From Bradyrhizobium sp. WSM1417 (lineage in GTDB: Bacteria; Pseudomonadota; Alphaproteobacteria; Rhizobiales; Xanthobacteraceae): DNA of 64,000 nucleotides. The translations under genes and the position numbers were made by a program. The stretch covers positions 598,501 through 662,500 of the forward strand of contig NZ_KI911783.1 in the NCBI RefSeq assembly GCF_000515415.1. Reading direction: 5' to 3'. The notes below the pieces were generated by a model. It had not been told where the DNA came from, did no database searches, and worked only from the letters and a program-made list of their open reading frames with translations. Of this stretch, positions 33,325-41,834 are shown piece after piece; the stretch's first letter is position 1; every line of letters begins with the position of its first letter.

Positions 33325-34221
33325 TTAAACCGGCCGCTCCCCCTTCACCGTCACGCGCGTGCCGGAGCGCGTGTGCGGCCAGTAGTCCCACATCGCGCGG
33401 TGCTGGGTGCAGCGGTTGTCCCAGAAGGCGATGGCGTTCTCGGTCCAGCGGAAGCGGCACTGGAACAGCGGGTTTTCCGCGTGCTGATAGAGATAGGCCA
33501 GCATCGCATCGCTCTCGTCGCGCGGGATTCCGTTGATGTGCCGGGTGAAGCCGCGATTGACGTAGAGCGCCTTCCTGCCGGTGACCGGATGCGTGCGCAC
33601 CACGGGATGCTCGGCACTCGGATAGGACGGGCGGTCGGCGACGCCGTAATTGGCGTAGAGCCCGCGATAGATCGGCTCGCCGTCATGCAGTGCGGTCAGC
33701 CCGTCGAGATAGGCCTTCATCCGGTCCGACAGCGCCTCGTAGGCCGCGTACATGTTGGCGAACAGCGTGTCGCCGCCGCGCGGCGGGCACTGCTTGATGT
33801 AGAGGATCGAGCCCATCGGCGGCTCGAGATCGCAGGACACGTCGGAATGCCAGCCCTCGCCGTTGGCGCGCGGCGAGTTCGCATCCGCATAGATCTTCAT
33901 CAGCGCCGGGTCTTCATCCTCGTGCGGCGCGGCAGGATGGAAATGCAGCTCGCCGAACTTGCGGCCGAAGGCGAGATGCTGCTGTGGCGTGATGGTCTGG
34001 TCGCGGAAGAAGATGACGAGGTTTTCGGCGAGCGCGCGATGGACCTCGTCCATCTGTTGATTGGAGCGGGCATCGTCGGAAACGAGCTTGCCGATGTCGA
34101 CGCCGGAGATTTCCGCGCCGATGATCGGGGTGAGCTTTTCGACCGAGATGGTCTCGTAAGGCGCGCTGTCGTCCGCCGCATGGCGATAGCGCGGGCCCTG
34201 CTTGCCGGCGAGTGAGCTCAT
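33325..34221 (-). CDS. TauD/TfdA-family Fe(II)/2-oxoglutarate dioxygenase
   Basis: A 298-residue enzyme from the ATG at 34221. The iron facial triad is His125/Asp127 in GWHSDVS and His274 in NRCTQHRAMWDY, with Arg285/Arg289 for 2-oxoglutarate. The family hydroxylates substrates such as taurine, alkyl sulfates or chlorophenoxy acids, releasing succinate and CO2. The sequence alone does not choose between them. It is the upstream gene of a pair with a Rieske oxygenase. A palindromic repeat separates it from ispG. Confidence 0.92.
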   Translation of the reverse strand: MSSLAGKQGPRYRHAADDSAPYETISVEKLTPIIGAEISGVDIGKLVSDDARSNQQMDEVHRALAENLVIFFRDQTITPQQHLAFGRKFGELHFHPAAPHEDEDPALMKIYADANSPRANGEGWHSDVSCDLEPPMGSILYIKQCPPRGGDTLFANMYAAYEALSDRMKAYLDGLTALHDGEPIYRGLYANYGVADRPSYPSAEHPVVRTHPVTGRKALYVNRGFTRHINGIPRDESDAMLAYLYQHAENPLFQCRFRWTENAIAFWDNRCTQHRAMWDYWPHTRSGTRVTVKGERPV

Positions 34222-34256
34222 GGCGTGTCTCCCGATCGCTCTTGATTGGGGACATC

Positions 34257-34341
34257 GTAGCCCGGATGGAGCGAAGCGCAATCCGGGTTGAGTTCGTCAG
34301 CTTGCGAGAACCCGGATTTCGCTGCGCTCCATCCGGGCTAC
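34257..34341. repeat. Dispersed palindromic repeat, GTAGCCCGGATGG type
   Basis: The 85-base unit begins GTAGCCCGGATGGAGCGAAG and ends GCTCCATCCGGGCTAC, with internal AATCCGGGTT and AACCCGGATT arms, so it can fold into a long stem with a second inner hairpin. It lies between ispG and the TauD-like gene, which are transcribed in the same direction. A single copy is seen here; the type differs from the other repeat families in the window. Confidence 0.8.
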
Positions 34342-34355
34342 ACGCCGCAAAAGGG

Positions 34356-35648
34356 CTACTCCGCCGCGGTCACCGGCACCTTGGCGCCCTGGCCGTAGCG
34401 CTGCTCGATGTAGTCGATCACGAGCGCCTTGAAGTCGGCGGAGATGGTCGGGCCGCGCAGGGTGCGGAACTTCTTGCCGTCGACGAACACCGGGGCAGCC
34501 GGCGCCTCGCCCGTGCCCGGCAGCGAGATGCCGATATTGGCGTGCTTGGATTCGCCGGGGCCGTTGACGATGCAGCCCATCACCGCGACGTTGAGCTCTT
34601 CCACGCCGGGATATTTCGTCTTCCAGGTCGGCATCTCGTCGCGGATGAACCCCTGGATCGAGCTGGCCAGTTCCTGGAAGGTGGTCGAGGTGGTGCGGCC
34701 GCAGCCGGGGCACGCCGCAACCAGCGGCACGAAGGTGCGGAAGCCCATGGTCTGCAAGAGCTCCTGACCGACCTGCACCTCGCGGGTACGGTCGCCGCCG
34801 GGCTCCGGCGTCAGTGAGATGCGGATGGTGTCGCCGATGCCCTGCTGCAACAGGATGCCGAGCGCGGCCGAGGACGCCACGATGCCCTTGGTGCCCATGC
34901 CGGCCTCGGTCAGGCCGAGATGGATCGCGTAGTCGGAACGGCTGGCGAGATCCTGATAGACCGCGATCAGATCCTGCACGGCCGAGACTTTGGCCGAGAG
35001 GATGATGCGATCCTTCGGCATGCCGAGCTCTTCGGCGCGCGCGGCCGAGAGCAGCGCGGACTGCACCATGGCCTCGCGCGTCACCGCGCGCACGTCGCGC
35101 GGATCGGCGGACGCGGCGTTCTCGTCCATCAGCTTGGTCAGCAGCTCCTGATCGAGCGAACCCCAATTGGCGCCGATGCGCACCGGCTTGTTGTTCTTGT
35201 TGGCGATCTCGATGATGTCGGCAAACTGGGTGTCGCGCTTGTCCTTGAAGCCGACATTGCCGGGATTGATACGATATTTGGCGAGCGCCTCGGCGCAGGC
35301 CGGATAGGCCGCGAGCAGCTTGTGGCCGATATAGTGGAAGTCGCCGATCAGCGGCGTGGTGATGCCGCGCTTGAGCAGGCCGTCGCGGATGTGCGGAACG
35401 GCGGCGGCCGCCTCCTCACGGTCCACGGTGATGCGGACCATTTCGGAGCCGGCGCGGGCGAGCGCTGCGACCTGGGCAATGGTGCCGTCGATATCGGCGG
35501 TGTCGGTGTTGGTCATCGACTGCACGACGATCGGCGCACCGCCGCCGACGGCGACGTCGCCGACCTTGACCTGGGTGGTCTTGTGCCGGGGCGCGGGGCC
35601 CGCAACGTCGGAATCGATGGTCTTTTCGAGCTTGTTCATGGCGTCCAA
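34356..35648 (-). CDS. ispG: 4-hydroxy-3-methylbut-2-en-1-yl diphosphate synthase
   Basis: The protein (430 residues) catalyses the penultimate step of the MEP pathway, converting MEcPP to HMBPP with a [4Fe-4S] cluster. The cluster ligands are visible as CPGCGRTTS and [18 protein letters not shown]. Other motifs are [14 protein letters not shown] near the N-terminus and [10 protein letters not shown]. The length is that of the proteobacterial form without the large plant-type insert. The product supplies precursors to the prenyl synthase encoded at 22 kb. The EamA transporter gene lies three bases upstream, so the two are probably co-transcribed. Confidence 0.97.
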   Translation of the reverse strand: MDAMNKLEKTIDSDVAGPAPRHKTTQVKVGDVAVGGGAPIVVQSMTNTDTADIDGTIAQVAALARAGSEMVRITVDREEAAAAVPHIRDGLLKRGITTPLIGDFHYIGHKLLAAYPACAEALAKYRINPGNVGFKDKRDTQFADIIEIANKNNKPVRIGANWGSLDQELLTKLMDENAASADPRDVRAVTREAMVQSALLSAARAEELGMPKDRIILSAKVSAVQDLIAVYQDLASRSDYAIHLGLTEAGMGTKGIVASSAALGILLQQGIGDTIRISLTPEPGGDRTREVQVGQELLQTMGFRTFVPLVAACPGCGRTTSTTFQELASSIQGFIRDEMPTWKTKYPGVEELNVAVMGCIVNGPGESKHANIGISLPGTGEAPAAPVFVDGKKFRTLRGPTISADFKALVIDYIEQRYGQGAKVPVTAAE

Positions 35649-35651
35649 ATA

Positions 35652-36605
35652 TCAGGTTTTGGTGACGTTCAGCAATGCATCGCGCGGTGCCGCAGCGGAT
35701 TGGCTGGGACGGTTAACCAGAAAAAGCCCAGCAATGACAAGGACGGCGGCAGCCCCGAATGTCAGGTTGAGCGTGTCGTGCATGATGAAATAGCTACCCA
35801 CCACGCCAAACAAAGGGGTGATGAAGGTAAAAGCCGACAATTTGCTGGCCGAATAGGTCTTCACCAGCGCGAACCAAAGCGTGAACGTGGTTCCCACGAC
35901 CCAGATCGCCTGGAAGGCCATCAGGCCCAGCGACAGCGGCGACGGGGTGTGGGGGATGGTCTCCCCGAACAGCCAGGCGGCCAGCCCCAGGATCGGGATC
36001 GAGGTCGCGACCTGGTAGCCCAGCGCCTTCTCGGGCGCGGCGAAGCGCAGCCGCGTTCCCTTGGCAACCAGCGTGGTCGCCGCCCACAGCGCGGCGCCGC
36101 CGACAATCATGAGGTCGCCGAGCAGAACATGCGAATCGACGTTGGGCTGCGGCACGCCGATCGCGAGTGCGACGCCTGCAAAGCTGATGGCGAGCCCCAG
36201 CCATTGCGTCCCGCCAAGTCGCTCGCCGAGCACCTGGTAGGAGCCGAGCGCGACGAAGAACGGCGCGGTGTAGAGGAACACGACCGCCCGCGATGCCGGT
36301 GTGAAGCGCAGGCCCTGGAAGATCAGCACGAACTCGATGCCGAACATCAGTCCGGCGATCACGCCGGGCTTCCAGGTGCCGTCGCGCTCGAAGAATTTAA
36401 CGCCGCGCAAGCTGCCGATGATGAACAGCACCGGCAGCGCGCCCATCGAGCGGAACGTGGCCTGAAGCATCGGCGGAATGTCCGGCAGCACCAGCTTCAC
36501 CGCGATCTGGTTGAATCCCCAGGTCAGGCACAGCATGAGCATCAGGGCGATGGCGCCGGCACTGAGGGGACGACCGGCGGACGGTATGGCTTGAGGTGAG
36601 GACAT
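35652..36605 (-). CDS. EamA-family (DMT) metabolite transporter
   Basis: A 317-residue protein with ten predicted membrane helices in two EamA repeats: the first contains LMLCLTWGFNQIAVKLVL and VFLYTAPFFVALGSYQVLGE, the second contains LGLMAFQAIWVVGTTFTLWF and TFITPLFGVVGSYFIMHD. Such DMT-superfamily proteins export amino acids or other metabolites, but the substrate is unpredictable. It lies immediately upstream of ispG and downstream of the Zur-like regulator, all on one strand with short gaps (3 and 36 bases). Confidence 0.92.
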   Translation of the reverse strand: MSSPQAIPSAGRPLSAGAIALMLMLCLTWGFNQIAVKLVLPDIPPMLQATFRSMGALPVLFIIGSLRGVKFFERDGTWKPGVIAGLMFGIEFVLIFQGLRFTPASRAVVFLYTAPFFVALGSYQVLGERLGGTQWLGLAISFAGVALAIGVPQPNVDSHVLLGDLMIVGGAALWAATTLVAKGTRLRFAAPEKALGYQVATSIPILGLAAWLFGETIPHTPSPLSLGLMAFQAIWVVGTTFTLWFALVKTYSASKLSAFTFITPLFGVVGSYFIMHDTLNLTFGAAAVLVIAGLFLVNRPSQSAAAPRDALLNVTKT

Positions 36606-36641
36606 TTCTTCCTGAAAAACCAGCTTTGCGCCGTTGTTGCT

Positions 36642-37136
36642 CTATGCAGCTTTCTGACAATGCGCACAAACGCCCGTGATTTCCACCACGGACAATTTGG
36701 GAGCGAAGCCTGAGCTGCGCGCGGCGGCGTTGAGATCCCTGGCGAAGGAAGCCGACGGAATCTCACCGACCAGGCCACAGCGCTCGCAGATCAGGAACGT
36801 CACCGCCGAGGTCGCGTCGTGGTCGTGAGCGGCGCAGGCGAGATAGGCGTTGCGGCTTTCGATGCGGTGCACGAGGCCGTTGGCCATCAGGAAATCGAGA
36901 GCACGATAGACCGTGATCGGCGCCGGCCGCGGCATCGACTTTGCCAGCTCGTCGATCACCTCATAGGCGCCGAGCGGCCGGTGGCTCGAGAGCAGCGCCC
37001 CCAGCACATGGCGGCGTATCGGCGTGAATTTCTGCGCGCGCTCTCCGCAGACGGCCTCGGCATGCGCCAGCGCATCCGCGGTGCAGCGGCCGTGATCGTG
37101 GTCGGGCGCGGGAAATGCCGGCTTTGCGAAGGTCAT
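36642..37136 (-). CDS. zur: Fur-family regulator, probably zinc-uptake regulator Zur
   Basis: From the ATG at 37136 the protein has 164 residues. The N-terminal winged helix contains FTPIRRHVLGALLSSHRPLG and PITVYRALDFLMANGLVHRI, the Fur-type DNA-reading segment. The C-terminal half has a structural zinc site in two CxxC pairs (CERC and CAHC) plus HDHD. The His/Cys content and the YRALDFL version favour Zur over Fur, Irr or Mur, but this is a family-level choice. It probably represses zinc uptake genes when zinc is replete. It is divergent from the MarR gene, so the short gap between them holds both promoters. Confidence 0.78.
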   Translation of the reverse strand: MTFAKPAFPAPDHDHGRCTADALAHAEAVCGERAQKFTPIRRHVLGALLSSHRPLGAYEVIDELAKSMPRPAPITVYRALDFLMANGLVHRIESRNAYLACAAHDHDATSAVTFLICERCGLVGEIPSASFARDLNAAARSSGFAPKLSVVEITGVCAHCQKAA

Positions 37137-37210
37137 GCGACGGCCTTCTAGCATTTCGAAAGGGGAACCCAAAGCGGGACCGGCGATGCGGCCATCAGCC
37201 ATGCTCGGCC

Positions 37211-37229
37211 TGCGGGACAGTGTCCCGCA
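37211..37229. promoter_or_regulatory. Perfect 19-base palindrome in the zur-marR divergent promoter
   Basis: TGCGGGACAGTGTCCCGCA is a perfect inverted repeat of nine bases around a central G. It lies between the divergent zur and marR genes, 75 bases from the zur start. No poly-T follows, so a terminator is unlikely. It could be an operator; the binding protein is unknown. Confidence 0.5.
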
Positions 37230-37248
37230 AACCCGCCATGAAATAATC

Positions 37249-37278
37249 ATAAGCTTGCTTATTATATTCCAAGCTTAT
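37249..37278. promoter_or_regulatory. Inverted-repeat operator at the marR-emrAB promoter
   Basis: ATAAGCTTG (37249-37257) and CAAGCTTAT (37270-37278) are exact inverted nine-base arms separated by twelve AT-rich bases. The right arm ends 14 bases before the marR start codon. The size, symmetry and position fit a site where the MarR repressor binds to control its own operon. Confidence 0.65.
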
Positions 37279-37292
37279 TGGAGACCAAGCTC

Positions 37293-37775
37293 ATGAGCCC
37301 AGGGCCCGTGGACCAAAACTTCCTGTTTACGCTCGCCGAGCTCTATCGCCTGCTCCGGGTCTATGCCGACAAGGAAGCCTCGCGCTTCGGCATCACCCGC
37401 GCGCAATGGGCGGTGCTGGCCAAGGTCGAGCGCAGCGAAGGCATGAAGCAGTCGGAACTCGCCGAGCTTCTCGAGGTGCAGCCGATCACGCTGACGCGCC
37501 TGATCGACAAGCTCTGCGACAGCGACTGGATCGAGCGACGCAACGATCCTTCGGATCGCCGCGTCAAGCGGCTGTATCTGAAGAAGGCCGGGCGGCAATT
37601 GCTCGGGCGGATGAGCGGGCTGAAGTCCGAGCTCACGGCCAACGCGCTCGACGGTATCACTCCGGCGGACGCCCACCGCCTCCTCACCCAACTCGAAACA
37701 ATCAAGGAAAACGTGCGGTCCGCGATCCAGACCAGCGGAGCGGAACAAGCGCGTAAGGAGCAGCGCTATGGCTGA
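37293..37775 (+). CDS. MarR-family transcriptional regulator of an efflux operon
   Basis: The 160-residue protein starts at the ATG at 37293 with GGAG upstream. The winged helix-turn-helix reads ITRAQWAVLAKVERSEGMKQ, SELAELLEVQPITLTRLIDK and a wing RRNDPSDRRVKRLYL, the classical MarR signature DxRxK. It overlaps the next gene by eight bases, so it is co-transcribed with an EmrA/EmrB pump and is the probable local repressor, released by the pump's substrates (compare emrR/mprA). The inverted repeat at 37249-37278 is its likely operator. Confidence 0.93.
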   Translation: MSPGPVDQNFLFTLAELYRLLRVYADKEASRFGITRAQWAVLAKVERSEGMKQSELAELLEVQPITLTRLIDKLCDSDWIERRNDPSDRRVKRLYLKKAGRQLLGRMSGLKSELTANALDGITPADAHRLLTQLETIKENVRSAIQTSGAEQARKEQRYG

Positions 37776-38943
37776 TCAGGTTCTCAAGTTCCAGCCCGAG
37801 CAGAAAATCGACGGCGGCAAGCCCACCAAGAAAGCCGGCACCAATCCGCGCCGCCGCCTGGTGGCGGGCCTGCGCCGCTATCGCCGCGTGCTGCTCCTGG
37901 TCGTGCTGCCGATCGTCGTCGCGGTTGCCGGCTTCACCTTCTATCTCAATGGCGGCCGTTACGTCGGCACCGACGACGCCTATGTCGGCGCCCAGAAGGT
38001 GCTGGTGACGCCCGATATCTCCGGCAAAATCCAGAAAGTTGTCGTCAAGGAAGGCCAGATCGTCAAGCACGGCGACGAGCTGTTCGAGATCGACCCCGCT
38101 CCGTTCCGTCACGCATTGGAAGAAGCCAAGGCGCAACTCGCCCAAGCCCGCATCACCTATGACAATCTCGTTGCCAACATCAAGATCTACGGCGACATGC
38201 TCAATCTCGCCCAGCAGGGCATGGACCTCAAGCAGCGCGACGTCGAACGCAAGCAGTCGCTGGTGAAGAACAATTACGGCTCGCAGCTCGATCTCGACAA
38301 CGCGTCGAATGCACTGGTGACTGCCGGCGCGCAGGCGCAATACATCAAGCAGCAACTCTCCAATGCCAGGACGCAATTGCTTGGCAACCCCGAGTTGCCG
38401 CTGGAGCAATTCCCCGCCTACGCGCAGGCGAAAGCCAAGCTGGACGATGCCCAGCGCAACCTCGACCACACCGTGCTGCGCGCGCCGATGGATGGCGTGG
38501 CAACACAAGTCGAGCAGATCCAGCTCGGCCGCTACGTCGCCGCCGGCACGCCGGTGTTCTCCATCATCGACGTCGCCCATCCCTGGGTCGACGCCAATCC
38601 GAAGGAGAGCGATCTCACCTACGTCACCGAAGGACAGCCGGTCACACTCGAGGTCGACGCCTTCCCGAACCATACCTTCAAGGGCAAGATCGGCTCGCTC
38701 TCGCCCGGCACCGGCGCGCAATTCGCGATCCTGCCGCCGCAGAACGCCAGCGGCAATTTCGTCAAGGTGGTGCAGCGCGTGCCGATCCGCATCTATTTCG
38801 ACGAGACCGACAAATCCGTGCGCAAGCTGAAGGCCGGCATGAGCGTCTACGCCACCATCGACACCGGCCACCGGCGCTCGCTCGCCGGCCTGCTCGGCCT
38901 GTCGGCGACCGCGAGCCAAGACAAAGATACGGACAAAGACTGA
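37768..38943 (+). CDS. EmrA-type membrane fusion protein of a multidrug efflux pump
   Basis: A 391-residue HlyD-family adaptor. A basic cytoplasmic N-terminus precedes one membrane helix (VLLLVVLPIVVAVAGFTFYL, about 48-67). The biotinyl-lipoyl part starts GRYVGTDDAYVGAQKVLVTP and closes with LDHTVLRAPMDGVATQ; a long helical hairpin lies between them. The beta-barrel region contains VTLEVDAFPNHTFKGKI. It bridges the inner-membrane transporter encoded next and an outer-membrane channel encoded elsewhere. AAGGAG lies just before the ATG, inside the end of marR. Confidence 0.93.
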   Translation: MADQVLKFQPEQKIDGGKPTKKAGTNPRRRLVAGLRRYRRVLLLVVLPIVVAVAGFTFYLNGGRYVGTDDAYVGAQKVLVTPDISGKIQKVVVKEGQIVKHGDELFEIDPAPFRHALEEAKAQLAQARITYDNLVANIKIYGDMLNLAQQGMDLKQRDVERKQSLVKNNYGSQLDLDNASNALVTAGAQAQYIKQQLSNARTQLLGNPELPLEQFPAYAQAKAKLDDAQRNLDHTVLRAPMDGVATQVEQIQLGRYVAAGTPVFSIIDVAHPWVDANPKESDLTYVTEGQPVTLEVDAFPNHTFKGKIGSLSPGTGAQFAILPPQNASGNFVKVVQRVPIRIYFDETDKSVRKLKAGMSVYATIDTGHRRSLAGLLGLSATASQDKDTDKD

Positions 38944-38959
38944 GACAGGGACTGATCCG

Positions 38960-40516
38960 ATGTCCGGCCCCAATGCCCATTTGATGGTTCCCGGTCTGCG
39001 CCGGAACATGGTGACGATCTGCGCCATGACGGCAACCATCATGCAGGCGCTGGACACCACCATCGCCAACGTCGCCCTGCCCTATATGCAGGGCACGCTG
39101 TCGGCCTCGCAGGACCAGATCAACTGGGTGCTGACCTCCTACATCGTCGCCGCCGCTATCATGACCGCGCCGGTGGGCTGGATCGCCAACCGCTTCGGCC
39201 GCAAGCGCATCTTCATCATCTGCTCGGCCGGCTTCACCATGGCATCGGTACTATGCGGGCTTGCGCAGGACATCAACCAGATGGTGCTGTTCCGTCTGCT
39301 GCAGGGCGTGTTCGGCGCCGCCCTGGTGCCGTTGTCGCAATCGGTGATGCTCGACTATTACACGCTCCAGGAACGCGCCAAGGCGATGTCGATCTGGGGC
39401 ATGGGCGTGATGATGGGGCCGATCATGGGTCCCTCGCTCGGCGCCTGGCTGACCGAGACTTATTCCTGGCACTGGGTGTTCTTCGTGAATTTGCCGTTCG
39501 GCGCCATAACCGTGATCGGGCTGATCATCTTCATGGACGAGACCCGGAAGGATCTCAGTCTCAGATTCGACTGGTTCGGCTTCGCGGCGCTGGCGGTCGC
39601 GATCGGCTCGCTTCAGCTCGCGCTCGACCGCGGCGAGCAATTGGGCTGGCTCGAATCGGCCGAGATCCTTGCCGAGTTCATCGTCTCGGCAGTCGCCTTC
39701 TACTTCTTCATCGCGCACTCCTTCACGACCTCGACGCCGTTCATCCGCTTCGCGCTCTTCAGGGATCGCAACTTCGTCACCGGCTGCATGTTCATGGTCG
39801 TGATGGGCCTCGTGCTGTTCTCGACCATGGCGCTGGCCTCGCCCTACATGCAGAACGTGATCGGCTATCCCATCATCACCGCGGGCCTGCTGCTGGCGAG
39901 CCGCGGCTTCGGCACCTTCTTCGCCATGATGCTGGTCGGCCGCATGATGCGTTATGTCGAGGCCCGCACGCTGATCATCACCGGCCTGACGCTGACCGCG
40001 GGCTCGCTGTTCCAGATGACCGGCTGGACCGATTTGACCCAGGTGCCGGAGATCGTGACCGTCAGCGTCATCCAGGGCTTCGGCTTCGGCCTCGTCTTCG
40101 TGCCGCTATCGACGGTGGCGTTCCTGACCTTGTCGAATGAGCTGCGCACCGACGGCACCGCGATGCTGACCCTGATGCGCAACGTCGCGAGCTCAGTGGG
40201 CATTTCCGTCGTCATCGCCCAGCTGACACAGGGCACGCGGCGGACCTACGCGATCCTGTCCGAGCACATCAACCCATTCAACCACGCGCTCCAGATGCCC
40301 AGCGTCAGCGGCATGATCAATCTCTCCACCGACGCCGGCCGCGCCATGGCCGATCGCATGGTCAGCGTGCAGGCGCAGATCATCGCCTTCGCGCACGACT
40401 ACGAGCTGGTGATGTTCTTCATCCTCTGCACCATCCCGCTCGCCCTGCTGATCGGCTCGACCAAGGCCACCCTGCGCAAGCAGGCGGCCGGGCCGGAACA
40501 CGCGGTGATGGAGTAA
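38960..40516 (+). CDS. EmrB-type MFS drug:H+ antiporter (DHA2 family)
   Basis: A 518-residue transporter with about fourteen membrane helices. The opening MTATIMQALDTTIANVALPY is the DHA2 motif with the helix-1 Asp, followed by GWIANRFGRKRIF (motif A), LQGVFGAALVPLSQSVM and GPIMGPSLGAWL (motif C of antiporters). It starts 16 bases after the emrA-like gene. Together the three genes form a regulated tripartite-type efflux system that exports hydrophobic toxins, drugs or phenolics. Substrates cannot be read here. Confidence 0.94.
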   Translation: MSGPNAHLMVPGLRRNMVTICAMTATIMQALDTTIANVALPYMQGTLSASQDQINWVLTSYIVAAAIMTAPVGWIANRFGRKRIFIICSAGFTMASVLCGLAQDINQMVLFRLLQGVFGAALVPLSQSVMLDYYTLQERAKAMSIWGMGVMMGPIMGPSLGAWLTETYSWHWVFFVNLPFGAITVIGLIIFMDETRKDLSLRFDWFGFAALAVAIGSLQLALDRGEQLGWLESAEILAEFIVSAVAFYFFIAHSFTTSTPFIRFALFRDRNFVTGCMFMVVMGLVLFSTMALASPYMQNVIGYPIITAGLLLASRGFGTFFAMMLVGRMMRYVEARTLIITGLTLTAGSLFQMTGWTDLTQVPEIVTVSVIQGFGFGLVFVPLSTVAFLTLSNELRTDGTAMLTLMRNVASSVGISVVIAQLTQGTRRTYAILSEHINPFNHALQMPSVSGMINLSTDAGRAMADRMVSVQAQIIAFAHDYELVMFFILCTIPLALLIGSTKATLRKQAAGPEHAVME

Positions 40517-40520
40517 CGCC

Positions 40521-40675
40521 GTCGTCCCGGCCTAGTGCGCAATTGCGCACGGGGGCCGGGACCCATACCCACCGGATGCAGTTTGACGAAGACTGGGAGT
40601 GACCTTCGTTTGGGACGAACGTCACTCAAGACCGATAGACCTCGCGGTATGGGTCCCGGCCTTCGCCGGGACGAC
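40521..40675. repeat. Dispersed palindromic repeat, GTCGTCCCGG type, copy with inserted palindrome
   Basis: The ends are GTCGTCCCGG and CCGGGACGAC. The left arm contains CCTAGTGCGCAATTGCGCAC, with a perfect 16-base palindrome; the same core occurs alone at 11845. The interior GGGACCCATACCCACCGG and GGTATGGGTCCCGG form an inner inverted pair. At 155 bases it is the longest copy of its kind in the window. It lies between convergent genes. Confidence 0.8.
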
Positions 40676-40697
40676 AGCGGTTTTGTGGTGCGAGCAG

Positions 40698-41759
40698 TTA
40701 CAAAAGCTCCTCGCAGCCCAAATCCTCGACCGCCATCATCACCCGCTCCAGATTATTCCACCAGATCAACGGCGGGAGGTTGATGCTCCATTGCCAGACC
40801 GGCCTCGTGATGTGCCACAGCACCGACAGACGATAGTCCTGGTCGAGCGCGCCGCGCGTGTAGCCGCTGACGCCGCTGGCGATCAGCGTCTCGTGATACA
40901 GATTGAGCAGCGGCCGCTCGAGCATCTGCCTGCGGTCCGGATACCACTGCATCGCCATCATGTAGGCGAGGTCACTCGTAGGCACGTTGATGCGCCACTG
41001 GTCGAAATCGAAGATGCGTGCGGTATCCGCGACACCGGGGCGCGGCAGCAGGAAATTCCAGATGTGGGCATCACCATGGGCAATGCTGATGTGACGTCGC
41101 GAATGGTAGCGCTGGGATAGCCGGTCCGAGTGCTCGATCAGGCGGCGGTAGAGGGTGCGGCGCTCTTCACCGAGGCGATCGCCGAGCAGATCGGCAAAAC
41201 GGTCGTAATGGCCGGCGAAGGTCTCCATGTGCTGCCTGCGGTCCTCGGGGCTCGCCCAGGTACCGACGGTATCACCAAGACCAGGATGGTCCCACCATGC
41301 CGCATGCCAGCGTGCCAGCGTCGTGACGATCGCCACCGCCTGCCCACGCGACGGCGGCAGCGGCCATTGGGTCGCGATCTCATGGCTGTCGGTGAGATCC
41401 TCGAGCAGCAGGTGCCAACCGAGGCTCTCCTCGTCGAAACTCCCGTCGAAGCAGCGCGGCACGAGCCCCTGCGGCATGCTTGGCGCAAGCTCTGTGTAGA
41501 AAACCACTTCCTGTCGACCCGCATCTGCAAGCGTTTCGGCGAAGTCGGAATTCGCAGTCTTCAGGATCAGCGATTGCGGCGCACCGGCGGACTCGCCGAC
41601 ATAGCGCAGGCCGAGGCGAACGATGTGTGAGACGACGGTGTCGCGCTGATGCAGCACCTTCACTTCGCGCACTGCACCAGCGTCCAGTACGCCACTCCTG
41701 CGCAGCGCAGCTGTCAGTTGGGCCGGCTCAACGACCGCCGGCAATTGTGGAGTTGTCAT
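40698..41759 (-). CDS. Aminoglycoside-phosphotransferase-like / ecdysteroid-kinase-like protein
   Basis: A 353-residue protein from the ATG at 41759 with the protein-kinase-like phosphotransferase fold. The ATP Lys lies in LILKTANSD, the catalytic loop is ISIAHGDAHIWNFLL (Brenner motif HGDxHxxN) and the metal-binding Asp is in IFDFDQWR. It resembles the ecdysteroid/choline-kinase-like group more than true aminoglycoside kinases, so a resistance label would be unsafe. The substrate is unknown. It converges on the emr operon across a repeat and is 76 bases from the divergent or adjacent chemoreceptor's end. Confidence 0.85.
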   Translation of the reverse strand: MTTPQLPAVVEPAQLTAALRRSGVLDAGAVREVKVLHQRDTVVSHIVRLGLRYVGESAGAPQSLILKTANSDFAETLADAGRQEVVFYTELAPSMPQGLVPRCFDGSFDEESLGWHLLLEDLTDSHEIATQWPLPPSRGQAVAIVTTLARWHAAWWDHPGLGDTVGTWASPEDRRQHMETFAGHYDRFADLLGDRLGEERRTLYRRLIEHSDRLSQRYHSRRHISIAHGDAHIWNFLLPRPGVADTARIFDFDQWRINVPTSDLAYMMAMQWYPDRRQMLERPLLNLYHETLIASGVSGYTRGALDQDYRLSVLWHITRPVWQWSINLPPLIWWNNLERVMMAVEDLGCEELL

Positions 41760-41834
41760 AACCACGATGCCCCTGCCTCGCGTCATCCTGCACGTTCACG
41801 GCCGCAGGCGCCAGCGAACGACGTCGCGCCCGGC

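Noticed and set aside
34920..36599. A 559-codon plus-strand frame across ispG and the EamA gene
   Set aside because: Antisense to two well-supported genes; composition is a codon-bias artefact.
40698..41759. Aminoglycoside resistance gene
   Set aside because: Only the general kinase motifs are present and the rest resembles ecdysteroid/choline-kinase-like proteins, so a resistance label is not supported.
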